Assembly: GCA_030035585.1 (NCBI GenBank)
Contig: CM057476.1
Coordinates: 24,288,501-24,352,500 of the forward strand
Direction of reading: 5' to 3'
From: Dugong dugon
Lineage: Eukaryota; Chordata; Mammalia; Sirenia; Dugongidae
Length of the DNA stretch: 64,000 bases
The translations under genes and the position numbers were made by a program. Shown piece after piece: positions 24,211-34,785 of the stretch. The notes beneath the pieces are model-generated. The model ran no database searches. It was not told the origin of the DNA and worked only from the letters and a program-made list of their open reading frames with translations. The first letter of the stretch is position 1. Each line of letters begins with the position of its first letter.

Positions 24211-24434
24211 ATTATACTCTATTGTTAAAGCATTTTATTTTTGTTTTTTAACCTTTTATTTAGAAATAATTTCATGTGTTTATTAGACATTTCTTTTGAA
24301 ATATACTACACTCCATTATCAAAGCATTTAAAATTTTTTTATATATTTAAAAATTTTTAATTTTGAAATCCTGTGAAAAAGAGAAAAGTTGTAACATTAG
24401 TACAAAGGACTCCTCTATATTCTATCTAACCATC

Positions 24435-24640
24435 TAGTTGCGATGGAGTCAATTCTTACTCCTGGAAACCTCATTTGTGTGAGAGCAGAAGAACTGTGTT
24501 CTTCCCAGGGTTTTCAATGGCTGATTTTTTGGAAGTAGATCACCAAGCCTTTCTTCCGACGCACGTAGAGGTGGACTCAAACTGACAATCTTTCAGTTAG
24601 CAGCCAAGTGCTGTAACTGTTTACATCATGCAGGGACTGC
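24435..24640 (-). mobile_element. AfroSINE, older variant subtype
   Basis: This is a minus-strand copy of the subtype at 14305, with the tail at the low end and the tRNA-like head near 24640. Confidence 0.8.
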
Positions 24641-24807
24641 TACCCTTCATCTAGATTCCCCAGCTGTTAACATTTTACCATGTTTGACTTATAATTTTCT
24701 CTCTACCTATTATTGTTACTTTCTGAACCATTTAAGAATAAGTTGTAGACATGGCATCCCATCACCTCTAAATCCTTCAGTATGAGAACACTTGAATGTA
24801 TAACCAC

Positions 24808-25008
24808 AGTACCGCCAGTTTCCATCAAGTCTTTTCCAACTCATGGCAATCTTACGTGTGTCAGAGAAGAAATGTGCTTCATAGAGTTTTCTCTGACTGA
24901 TTTTTTGGTAGTAGATTGCCAGGATTTTCTTCTGAGGTACGTTTGGGTAGACTCAAACCTCCAACTTTCAGTTAGCAGCCAAGTGCATTAACTGTTTGTA
25001 CCACAGTA
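24808..25008 (-). mobile_element. AfroSINE, older variant subtype
   Basis: This is a second minus-strand copy of the same subtype only about 170 bases from the first. The shared block 'tttttggaagtagat' / 'tttttggtagtagat' is visible in both. Confidence 0.8.
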
Positions 25009-25461
25009 CAGCCATCACAGTCAGGACTTTAACACTGATACAATACTGTGGACTGCTGTCCCGTCCCTACCTTTCAAATTTCACTGATTGTCTCGGCAGT
25101 GTGCTTTATGAACACCCTTTTCTTTCTGGTCCAGGATCAATTATCTGGCAAGAGGTATATTAAGAGTCTCTAGTTCACATAGTTGGGTAGTATCAGGTCT
25201 GTACCACCTGCTCATATTACAAGTAACTTGGTTGACTGGATTTTGACTGCTTTTGGATTTGATTATCATTTCCTAGCTGTATGCCCTGACCTTTGATTAC
25301 TAAAATGATACATTTTTTTTAGCACTGTGTGCCTTTGCTCATTCTACATAACCTGCAGCTCACTGCTACTAATTGGGACTGCTGCCTGACTCTTGATTCT
25401 GGAAGCCAGCTCATCTTTCTTTTGTTTCTTTAGTGTGATAATATGTAAGAGATAAGTAATA

Positions 25462-25647
25462 CAGTAAAATCTGTGAAAGCTGGAACCTGTATAAAGTAGA
25501 AACCTATCAGAGAAGGAAAACTCAAATATTTTCCACTAAAATGAGCAAGAGAAAATTGATAAGACTGCACCCTTTCTAAGGCAGAAAGCTTGTGAGACCC
25601 AGAAAAACAAGGCAGTTCCATCGAGTTCAGCTTCACAGGTTTCACTG
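25462..25647 (+). mobile_element. MITE with 25-bp terminal inverted repeats, copy 2
   Basis: This 186-bp element is collinear over its whole length with 15573-15760, has the same inverted ends, and is again flanked by TA. The internal block 'atattttccactaaaatgag' is identical in both copies. Confidence 0.88.
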
Positions 25648-25769
25648 TATTTTTGTGTCTGTGTCTCCCATGCGTCCTCATGCCAGGTGCATCTTCCGTG
25701 TAGGAGTTAGGGAGAATATGAGAAAGTTGGCATTCAGAATAATTTCATGTGTCACAGACAGGATAAGGG

Positions 25770-25859
25770 CCATAGAAAACCCTCTGAAGTACAGTTCTAC
25801 TCTGCATGCTTGAGGTTGCCATGAGTTGGAATTAACTCAGTGGCAACTAACAACAACAA
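25770..25859 (+). mobile_element. AfroSINE or RTE tail fragment
   Basis: Only the 3' part is present, ending 'tggcaactaacaacaacaag'. The CAACAAC end is RTE-like, while the 'agaaaaccctctgaagtaca' front is SINE-like. Confidence 0.7.
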
Positions 25860-25889
25860 GGAAGCTGAAGAGAGGTGCACACCTGGAGC

Positions 25890-25891
25890 AC

Positions 25892-25919
<28 letters not shown>
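25890..25919. repeat. (GT)n microsatellite
   Basis: A pure run of about 14 GT units. Confidence 0.97.
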
Positions 25920-25922
<3 letters not shown>

Positions 25923-26157
25923 TATACTCCTTTGCTGTGAATCTTGGGTTAGGCAGAATGTGCTCTGAATTATTCTGAATTATGCATTAGCCTGTAGGCT
26001 CTGTAATCTTAGCCTGGTTGTCTCACACACTAGAGATTCTCAGATAGTGGCCTGCTGTCTTCTTGACAACTTCAATCTTTTCTCCATTTATCGTGATATT
26101 GCTTATTGGTCCAGTTGTGAGGATTTTTGTTTTCTTTATGTTGAGGTGTAATCCATA

Positions 26158-26367
26158 CTAAAGGCTGTAGTCTTTGATCTTCATCAGTAACTGCTTCAAG
26201 TCCTCATAGCTTTCAGAAAGCAAGATTGTGTCATCTGCATATTGCAGGTTGTTAATGTGTCTTCCACCAGTCTTGATGCCTTGTTCTTTATATAGTCTAG
26301 CTTCTTGGATTATTTGCTCAGCATACAGATTGAATAAATATGGTGAAAGGCTACAACCCTCACACAC
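26158..26367 (-). pseudogene. RTE reverse transcriptase palm fragment
   Basis: The frame contains GCSLSPYLFNLYAEQIIQEA and QYADDTILL. The F/YADD catalytic box of the RT is intact locally. It continues LSESYEDLKQLLMKIKDYS, typical of BovB/RTE RT. It is a fragment of a broken element. Confidence 0.9.
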
Positions 26368-26384
26368 ATCTTTCCTTTTTTTAA

Positions 26385-26750
26385 AAAAATTTTTTTTTGT
26401 GCTTTAGATGAAGGTTTACAGAACAAAGAGTTTCTCATTAAACAGTACACATATTGTTTTATGGCAATGGTTAACAGCCCCATGACATGTCAACACTGTC
26501 CCTTCTCAACCTTGGGTTCCCTATTACAAGTTTTCCTGTTCCCTCCTGCCTTCTGGTCCTTGTCTCTGGACTGTTGTGCCCCATTAGTCTCGTTTTGTTT
26601 TATGGGGCTGTCTAATCTTCGGCTGAATGGTGAACCTCAGGAGCGACTTCATTACTGAGCTAAAAGGGTGTCCGGGGGCCATACTTTCAGGGTTTCTCCA
26701 GTCTCTGTTGGGCCAGTAAGTCTGGTCTTTCTTACACACACCTTTCTTGA
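26385..26750 (-). mobile_element. LINE-1 3' tail inserted in the RTE
   Basis: This is a 5'-truncated antisense L1 3' UTR of the younger subtype (gatgaaggtttacagaacaa). The surrounding RTE sequence is collinear, and short repeats (cacacatctttcc / cacacacctttctt) at the two edges look like a target-site duplication. Confidence 0.88.
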
Positions 26751-26781
26751 TTTTAAACCATGCAGTGTCCCATTACTCTGT

Positions 26782-26976
26782 TCAAACTACTGTCTCTTGG
26801 TCTAAGAGCACAAGTAAGTGTTCTGGAATTCCCATTCTTCCCAATGTTATCCATAATTTGTTATGATCCACACAGTTGAATGCCTTTGCATAGTCAATAA
26901 AACACAGGTAAACATCTTTCTGGTATTCTTTGCTTTCAGCCAAGATCCCTGTGACATCAGCAGTGATATCCTTCAT
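26782..26976 (-). pseudogene. RTE reverse transcriptase fingers fragment
   Basis: The frame carries YQKDVYLCFIDYAKAFNCVD, where the F-x-D-Y-x-K-A-F-D catalytic motif has Asp changed to Asn at the usual D (AFNCVDH), then WITLGRMGIPEHL. It is the same ORF as 26158-26367, separated by the L1 insertion. Confidence 0.9.
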
Positions 26977-27080
26977 TCCACATCCTTTCTGAATCCTGTT
27001 TGAATTTCTGGCAGTTCCCTGTCAATGTACTGCTGCAACCGCTTTTGAATGATCTTCAGCAAAATTTTACTTGCATGTGA

Positions 27081-27415
27081 TATGTAAAAAATTGAAACAA
27101 GACCCATACCTCACACCATACACAAAAACTAACTCAAAATGGATCAGAGACCTCAATATAAAACCAAAAACAATAAAGATAATGGAAGGAAAAATAGAGG
27201 CCCTAATACACAGTATAAATAGGATACAAACCGTAACGAACAATATGTAAACACCAAAAGATAAAGTTAGATAACTGGGATCTTCTAAATATTAAACACA
27301 CTCATCAAAAGACTTCACCAAAAGAGTAAAAAGAGGACCTACAGACTGGGGAAAAAAATTTGGCTATGACGTATCCCACAAATGTCTAATCTCTAAAATC
27401 TATAAGAAAATCCAA
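27081..27415 (+). mobile_element. L1 ORF2 fragment, downstream half (sense)
   Basis: Sense L1 ORF2 sequence (acctcacaccatacacaaaa; ctcaaaatggatcagagacc) that would normally follow directly after the piece at 28310-28506. Here it lies before it. It begins immediately at the break in the RTE. Confidence 0.85.
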
Positions 27416-27941
27416 CTTGGTCTTCCGTACTTTGGACATCGGTGACTCTACCACGTTATTTAGTTTATGGATTCCTCTGCTTTCTGTCTTAAAAGAAACT
27501 TGTCTGTGTACCATTTAATACTTAACTTAGTTTAGGATCAGGAGTCTTTGTGTTCTTGTGCAGTAGTCTGAAGAATTGTTTTTCCCCCTTAACAAGCCCA
27601 ATGCTGTTTCTGAGAAGCTTGAGCTCTTTTTATAACATAGTCTCACCTGTTGTTTCTGTGCTGTCTAATAAATCAGAGATTCAGAACCCTTAAATAAAAA
27701 AGTCTTTTTATTTTCTATGCAACATAACATTAAGTAATAATTACAGTTACCCAAACTCAGCCCTCTGCTGGTGAAGCCTCTTTCTTGACCTCTTTAATTT
27801 AAAGGTTGAGCACCAGTGGAAACTTCTACCTTACCCCACCACCTTCTTAGGAAGGATGGACTGACAGAAATCTGTCTATCTATGATCAAGTTTTCTTCTC
27901 TGCTTCTCTTCTCTGATGTTGTTAATGTTAGCTGACAGTAG

Positions 27942-28060
27942 TTGGCTTTACTCTTGGAAGTAGATTACCAGGACTTTCTTCATAGTTTGTCTTAGTTTGG
28001 AAGCTCCACTGAAACTTGTTCAGCATCATAGCAACACACAAACCTCCGCTGACAGATAGG
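27942..28060 (-). mobile_element. RTE 5' UTR-like fragment
   Basis: It matches the corresponding part of the RTE-derived elements at 37080-37212 and 62880-63010 (ggaagctccactgaaacttg; catcatagcaacac). Confidence 0.6.
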
Positions 28061-28094
28061 TGGTGGTTGTACATGAAGTGAATTGGCCAGGATC

Positions 28095-28180
28095 GAACCT
28101 GGGTCTCATTTAAAAAGCTCTCCAGGGGATTTTGATGCTCAGTGAACTTTGTGAATTACTGGTCTAAAGCAGGTGTCAGC
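28095..28180. mobile_element. hAT-type DNA transposon fragment (MER5-like)
   Basis: The segment 'gctctccaggggattttgat' followed by 'tgaattactggtctaaa' resembles the end of MER5-type hAT elements. Confidence 0.5.
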
Positions 28181-28309
28181 AAGCTTTTTCTCATGAGCAT
28201 CTCTACCAGCATGTCCTATTGGAACTGGCATACAATAAGCTCCAGATGGAAATGATTCTTTTCTTTTTTTAGGTATTTATTTACACATTTATTTTTAAAG
28301 CATGCACAC

Positions 28310-28506
28310 AGGCCTACTGTATAGCCAGCCACAGTACTCAAAACAGCCTGGTACTGGTACAGTGACAGACGCGTAGACCAGTGGAGCAGAACTGAGAACC
28401 CACACATAAATCTGTCCATCTGTGGTCACCTGATCTTTGACAAAAGCCCAAAGTCCATTAAATGGGGAAAAGACAGTCTTTTTAACAAACTGTGTTGGCA
28501 AAACTG
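28310..28506 (+). mobile_element. L1 ORF2 fragment, upstream half (sense)
   Basis: Sense L1 ORF2 sequence (cagcctggtactggtaca; cccaaagtccattaaatggg; tgtgttggcaaaactgga). It ends exactly where RTE sequence resumes. In an intact L1 it would continue into the sequence now at 27081-27415. Confidence 0.88.
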
Positions 28507-28720
28507 GATTTCTGCATTCTGTTGGATCACCTTTCTTTGAAATGGCCACAAATACGCATCTCTTCCAGTTGGCTGGCCAGGTAGCTGTCTTCCAGATTTC
28601 TTGGCATAGACGAGTGAGCACCTCCAGCGCTTCATCTGTTTGTTGAAACATCTCGGTTGGTATTCCAGCAATTCCTGGAGCTTTGTTTAGGGCCAATGCT
28701 TGCGGTGCAGCTTGGACTTC

Positions 28721-29203
28721 TTACTTTAATACCATTGGTTCTTGATCATATGCTACCAACTGAAATGGTTGAACATCGACCAGTTCTTTTTGGTACAGTG
28801 ATTCTGTGTATTCCTTCCATCTGCTTTTGATGCTTTCTGCGTCATTCAATATTTTGCCCATATAATCCTTCAGAATTGCAACTCGAGCCTCTAATTTTTT
28901 CTTTAGTTCTTTCATCTTGAGAAATGCTGAGCATTTTCTTCTCTTTTGGTTTTCTAACTCTAGGTTTTTGTATATTTCATTATAATATTTTACTTTATCT
29001 TCTAGAGCTGCCCTTTGAAATCTTCTGCTCAGCTCTTTTATGTCATCATTTCTTCCATTAGCTTTAGCTACTCTATGTTCAAGAACAAATTTCAGTCTCT
29101 TCTGACATCCATTTTCGGCTTTCTTTGTGGTTACCTTGAAATTTATGTTCCTAAGTTTGAACCAGTCTTTTATTACTTGATATCGTCTTGACTTCCTCTC
29201 CAT
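28721..29203 (-). pseudogene. L1-RTE fusion open frame, RTE linker region
   Basis: A 160-residue uninterrupted frame. Its first 25 or so residues (MERKSRRYQVIKDWFKLRN) come from DNA whose first 45 bases match, at 60562-60607, the inter-ORF region of an L1. The remainder (residues from about 28, CQKRLKFVLEHRVAKANGR, EDKVKYYNEIYKNLELENQK, ESIKSRWKEYTESLYQKEL) is the RTE region between endonuclease and RT, a basic, probably coiled segment. The RT frame continues downstream at 28508-28700 (NKAPGIAGIPTEMFQQTDEA) with a shift. It is unlikely to be expressed as a functional enzyme, since catalytic domains are split or absent. Confidence 0.75.
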
Positions 29204-31232
29204 TTGTAAGTTCTATACTTGTACCGTTTATTCCCTTTTTATTGTTTTGACATTGTTGTTATTTACAGACTGACATCTTTGTTTCCCTGTTTTAAATCTT
29301 TTTGCTTTATTATTGAGAGTTCTTTACCTAGGTTGGTATCTGGCTGATGTTATCCTGTGTCCTAAACTCCAGTTGTTGTCTGATGTTGTTGGTTTACTAA
29401 CTGAAGGACTCCCTCTAATATTTCTTGTAATTTTGGTTTAGTTTTTACGAATTCTCTTCTTTTCTGTTTATCTGGAAACGTGCTAATTTTTACCATCGTA
29501 TTTGAGAGTTTTGCAGGATATATTATTCTTGGTTGGCAGTTTTCTTCATTTAAGGTTTTATATATGTCATCCCATTGCCTTTTGCCTGCATAGTTTCTTC
29601 CAAGTAATCAGAGCTTAGTTTTATTGTTTCCCCTTTGTAAATCACTGCTTGTTTTTCTCTGACTGCTTTCAGGATTCTTTCTTTGTCTTTGGTTTTGGCA
29701 AGTGTGATTATATGTTGTGGTGACTTTCTTTTGGGATCTATACTATCTGGGATTTGTTGAGCTTCTTGGATGATCACTTTTTGTCTTTCATGATATTTGC
29801 AGTTTTCTGCCAGGAAACCTTCAACAATTTTCTCGGTGTTTTTCTATTTCTCCCCATTCTGGAGCTCTGATCACATGTAAATTTTTCTCCTAATTTTGTC
29901 CCACAAAATTCTTATGTTTTCTTCCTTCTTTTCACTGATTTTTTGTCAAACAAAGTGGCATCCAGGAATTTGTCTTCATTCTTGATGATTCTGTCTTCAA
30001 TTGTTTCAAATTTGCTCCTAAAACCTTCTTTTGAGTTGTCCATTTCTGAAAGTTCCTTGTTTAACTTTTGGATTTCTGGCTACTGTATTTGTATGATTTC
30101 TAATTATGTATGTATTTTGATGTTTTGTTCTTATATTACTTTCCTGAATTCTTCTGTTGCTTTGTCTGTTTTTTTTTTTAATTTGGCTATGTTTTTGTTG
30201 GTTTTGTCTGTGTTTTCCATGATTTTGTCTATTTTTTCCTTGGTCTTATGTGTGTTTTCCTTGATCTCTTCCCTAATCTCTTGGAGGGCCCTAAATACTA
30301 GCCTTTTGAATTCCATATTAGGTAGTTCTACTTCCTTTTCTTCTGTTGGAAGGTCATCTGATTCTTTATTTTGGTCACTTGCTAGAGTCATCTTGTCCTG
30401 CTTTTTTATACATTTTGATATTGTATGCTGTCTCAGAGACATTAAGACATTATTTTCTGTATTTGTTGTTTGTGTGTTCATTTGTTTTGTCCTGCTTCTT
30501 TGTTTTGTTTTTATATATCAGGGCGGGTGGACCAAGTGTGCTTTGCTGCTTACTCATCTGTGGGCACAATAGCTTTCATCACCTTGTCCAGGTGGCTCGG
30601 CAGCAGCAGGCAGGTCGAGTCTGCTTTGCTGTACACTGGTTTGGTGAGGTGGCTGAAGGCTGACCTGGTAGGTGCTGTCTGCCTCCTGATGTTGGTCCAG
30701 CAGTATGGGAGCATTCACAGCCCCTTACCAGATAGGTGGGAGTGTCAGACAGGGAGTTGTATCAGCTTGGTTCCCTTTATTCAGCAGGTGGTCAAGTGGT
30801 GGGAGGGGAGGGACAGTGTGGGCTTGGTGCAGTGCCAGACCTGAGTCAGGGATGCTGTAGCCACGGTGGCATGAAGAGGGCCAACAGGAAGGGGAGGGGT
30901 GGCATACAAGTCGGCTCCTCTGTCTCCTGGTGGGGACTCCATAAAGTTACCTTCCCGTACCCCCTGTCTGGGGTTGTTGTTGGCTGTGCTCCAAGATGGC
31001 GACCCTGTGCTGTCTGAGTTGGTAGGGGACCTCCACTCTGTATGTTTCCTTGTTCTCTGTTTTCCTTCACTCTCTTATTCTGTTTATTATTTGATCTAAG
31101 TCTTTATGCCTTTATTTCATGCTTAATATCCCAGGATTGATGTTTGTATTTGTTTTACTTAGTTTATTGGGTCTTTGCTGCAGAGGGACGGCATGATGCA
31201 TCTTTCTAGGGCATCATGTTATCTTCGCCTCT
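29161..31232 (-). mobile_element. LINE-1 5' half (5' UTR and ORF1)
   Basis: This is antisense L1 with a 5' end near 31227-31232 that begins GAGGCG, as does the L1 at 58051. The GC-richer 5' UTR covers about 30500-31232, ORF1 about 29550-30481, and the inter-ORF region 29161-29549. No L1 ORF2 or tail follows; RTE sequence follows instead. The open frames on the plus strand at 30346-31099 are shadows of the 5' UTR. Confidence 0.82.
29550..30481 (-). pseudogene. L1 ORF1, broken
   Basis: Two open segments of ORF1p remain. 30131-30481 is the N-terminal part, with an acidic start and then a heptad-rich coiled coil (EEIKENTHKTKEKIDKIMEN). 29550-29777 is the C-terminal domain (PQHIITLAKTKDKERILKAV, IYKGETIKLSSDY, ETMQAK). 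The RNA-recognition part between them is frameshifted. ORF1p is the RNA-binding chaperone of L1. This copy is dead. Confidence 0.88.
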
Positions 31233-32552
31233 CAATGGATAACTTTTAATGATCCTTTAAAGTAAACATTTTAAGAACTAGCTAGCTTCTGAATATTAGG
31301 TTTTCCAAGGAGAAGGTAGACTATATGTCTTAAATCTATACCAATCAGAAGGTATACCATTCTGATTAAAAGTCATAATTTTCCTTAATGATAAAACAAT
31401 AATACATTTAGATTTAAAGGCAATTTAGACTAGGAATTTAGGTTATCAGAGAAACAGTGGTTTGAATTCTGGAAAATATGTTGAGAAAAGGAAATATTTT
31501 CAGTGCAGTTGGCCTTAAGTGAATAAAGGAAGAATCCTGTATAAACTGATATAATCATGTAGTAACAACTGCAAATTGTTACATAAAATGCAACTTGCCT
31601 TTGGTTTTATGAACAATTTCCCAAACTTGTGCGCCCTCTTGTGTTTAACTTATAGTTAAGGCTGTTTTATAGTAGATGTTTTTAGTAGTCTTGTGTAGAT
31701 GAAGGGTTGTGTTGGTGTATGTTTTTTTCTTTTAAGAGATTGTGAATTTTCAAGTGCATAATGGTAAGTATTAAATATATATTAACAGTCTAATTATTGT
31801 AAGAATCTTATAACATTTTTTAGACTGTATAGTTCGAATGAATGTTAAGTGTTCCCCTGCTTCCATTCCCTATATGTCTACTTTCATACTCTACATCAGT
31901 CTTAATTATAGTTAATTAATACATTGATTGAAGTACATATCCTTGAACATAGATTATTTTTAAAAAGGCTAAGAAGGAATATTTAATTATACTATTATTT
32001 TTATATGAAGGTTCTATGACAGTCGTAAACTATACTGGGCAATCAAGCTAGTAAGTACCTGGAACATTGTGGACTTTCCATAAATATTTGTTGAAAGGAA
32101 GAATGGAAAAATCATAGCTAATCACCTGTATTTTGTTATTGACTGGAAGAGAGTTAAAATTAGTTCAGTGATTGTCAATTTGCTATTTCTAAGGTTAGTC
32201 TGGTTCCAGAGATACCTAGGGAACAAATGACTTCTTACCTTTAGATCAGTATTTAACTGAGTAGAGACCTCATGGTACTTTTGAGCATATTAAAATCTTA
32301 ATCTAGAGCCTTCATCTGATTGACATGGAACTAGGGCCTCCACTTAACTGGACTCTTCATGGACTGAATTACTTTTGACTGATTTTTGGATTCCATTAGA
32401 GTTAGATCAGCCTTCGTGCAGGTTCATGAGCAATTGTGCCAAACTAATCATAGACATTTGGCAAGTAGTGTCATAATAAAGCAGTAGGATGGAGATGGTA
32501 TTAAAAAGATGGTTATAGTTACCAAAGGTTCAGAATTTGAGAATGCCTTGTG
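31233..32552. other. Intronic sequence without recognised features
   Basis: AT-rich unique-looking sequence. No repeats or exons recognised. Confidence 0.6.
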
Positions 32553-33048
32553 TCTTAGTCATCTAGTGCTGCTACAACAGAAATACCACAAGTGGATGGC
32601 TTTGACAAAGAGGAATTTATTTCTTCACAGTAAAGTAGGCTAAAAGTCCTCAGGGCATCAGCTCCAGGGGAAGGCTTTCTCTCTTTATCAGCCTTCTCAT
32701 CAATCTTCCCCCAGACTAGGAGCTTCTCTTCGCAGGGACCCCAGGTCCAAAGGACGCTCTGTTCCTGGCACTGCTTTCTTGGTGGTATGAGGTCCCCCAC
32801 TCTCTCCTTGCTTCCCTTTCCTTTTATCTCTTGAGAGATAAAAGGTGGAGCAGGTCACACCCCAGGGAAACTCCCTTTACATTGCATCAGGGATGTGACC
32901 TTAGCAAGGGTGTTACAATCCCACCCTAATCCTCTTTAACATAAAATTACAATCACAAAATAGAGGACAACCACACAATGCTGGGAATCACAGCCCAGAC
33001 AAACTGATACACACATTTTTTGGGGGACATAATTCAATCCATGACACC
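32553..33048 (+). repeat. Mosaic repeat, fullest copy
   Basis: This roughly 500-base repeat has a head (tctagtgctgctacaacaga) shared with 6562, a middle block (aggagcttctcttcgcaggg; gtccaaaggacgctctg) shared with 8155-8250, and an end (atcacaaaatagaggacaac; tttgggggacataattcaat) shared with 22040-22130 and 6905-6935. I cannot name it. Confidence 0.65.
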
Positions 33049-34254
33049 AATGTTTGTTCTCCCTATGTACTTGGTGTTTTTCCATATAAATAGATCATAT
33101 CATATTGATTAGTTGCCATACTGCTGGTTGCCAATCACCCTGCTTCTCTATAATCATTTTGGTGGTGTTCATGGAGTATTGGAAATAGAGTCGTGTGTTT
33201 TACAGTATATTTCTCAGTCACTTCTTTTGTGTTCCTGCCTACGTATTGGAGGCAATTCTTAGCGCCTTCCATTAACTACATTTTGGTTTAAGAAACAGGG
33301 ATGAAATTGTTTTTAAACAAAAATAAACAAAAAAAAACCCTACTCGAATGCTTGTGTACATAGTTTCTTTTGTAGGGCTCTGGATATGATTTCAATGTCA
33401 TAATATTATTAAAGTTAAAAAAGGAGTGAAGAAGACATATAGAACATTTTTGGGAAGATGAACAGTTGAATTACCAGTAGGAGTTATTGTATATCCTTCA
33501 GAGTACCTAGCAAAGGTTTCATTTACAGCAGAGCTCCTTGTTTTTAAAACATCAAATGAGTAGGAAACATACAAAGTTTAATGTAACAAACATTTAGGAA
33601 CCTGCCACCTAGAATGAACAAATGTTAATGTTTTCTCTGCAGTAATTGTGAGATTGACTGAGTCTTGGTGTGATGGCTTGGTGTTGGCCTTGAGGCTTCT
33701 GCAGTGCCTGTATCATCTCAGGTGAAATATGAACCTGACCTTAATTTTTAGGCAGTTTCATATTTTGTTCAGTTAATGTGGTCAGAAATTTTCTCTCCTA
33801 AATGTATATTATTTTTTCCATTCTGATTTCTCTGGTAAGAGAAAGAGCTTTATATATTAAATCACACTTTCATACTTTGACTCAGGAACCTCCTCTCCAG
33901 ATGTCTGTCTGGCACTCACCATGAGCTCTTTGGAGATATCTTAGGCTTTGCAAAATTAATAAGTGATTAGCATAAGATCCTACTGTAGTCATCTATAATG
34001 TACAGTGGCTTATGCAGGAGCTCTTCAATTTCGTCCAATAATGACTGTCAAAATCTCATTATTCTAACTTCTATTAAAATGTTAGTAGACACTGCTGTTT
34101 TATAGTCTGAAGATTTAATTATACAATAACTTTTCACTAAAAACTAATTTATTAAAATAGAAAGGCCCCCTAACCGATACCATAGTAATTTTCTGTTCTT
34201 AGTATTAATTTTCTGCTTAGTGCTACCTACTAGGAAAATATACAGCAATTCAGA
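33049..34254. other. Intronic sequence without recognised features
   Basis: No repeat, exon or RNA gene that I can support. Confidence 0.55.
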
Positions 34255-34785
34255 TCAGCAAACACATATTATAGAGCTTTAAATAGCTTCCCATCTCACT
34301 TAGAGTAAAATTCTTCATTGTGGCCCAAGAAGGCTCTGTTCTAGCCTCTGCACATCTCTCTGATCTCATCTTTTATCATTTGCTCCTTGGCCCACTATAC
34401 TCTAACCACAGTCTTTTCTTCTGTTCCATGAATATTTGTACTTCTTCCCCCTCTTGGGCCTTTTGCACTTGCCACCTGGAATTGTCTTTCCTTCATATAA
34501 TTAAGGCTAGCTATTTTCTTGTATTCAGATATCAGCTTGAATATTACTGCCTAATCTAAAGTAATCATTTAGACAATGGTAGTCACATTGCTCTATTTTA
34601 ATTTTCTTTATAGCTTTTCTTACTACCTGATAGTTTTTTTCTACTTTTTTTGGTCACTACTTTTACCCCCTAGAATGTATGCTCCATGAGAGCAGGGAGC
34701 TTGCATTCTTTTTCACTACTGTATCCCCTGTGTCTAGAACAGTGCCTGGCAGGTAGCAGTTGAATAGTTTGTTGAACAAATGACT
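34255..34785 (+). mobile_element. LINE-2 3' end
   Basis: The 3' part of L2 in sense orientation. The diagnostic end is 'gagagcagggagcttgcatt', then 'agaacagtgcctggcaggta' and 'gtttgttgaacaaatga'. Confidence 0.85.

Larger units (their letters stand above)
26062..29160 (-). mobile_element. RTE LINE, linker and reverse transcriptase region, twice interrupted
   Basis: This is an antisense RTE internal region. Its segments are about 26062-26384, 26751-27080 and 28507-29140, collinear with the RTE ORF from the endonuclease-RT linker through the RT palm. It is interrupted by an L1 tail (26385-26750) with a near-repeat of 'cacacatctttcct' at both edges, and by a 1.4-kb block (27081-28506) with L1 at both of its ends. 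Neither the endonuclease nor the RTE 3' end is present. At its 5' side it joins L1 sequence in the same orientation near 29135-29160. Confidence 0.85.

Noticed and set aside
29943-30572. Plus-strand frame of 209 codons, hydrophobic, membrane-protein-like
   Set aside because: It is the antisense of L1 ORF1. The lysine/glutamate-rich coiled coil reads as Phe/Leu/Ser on the other strand.
30346-31099. Overlapping plus-strand open frames of 66-124 codons
   Set aside because: They lie opposite a GC-richer L1 5' UTR and have no protein motifs. GC-rich sequence lacks stops by chance.
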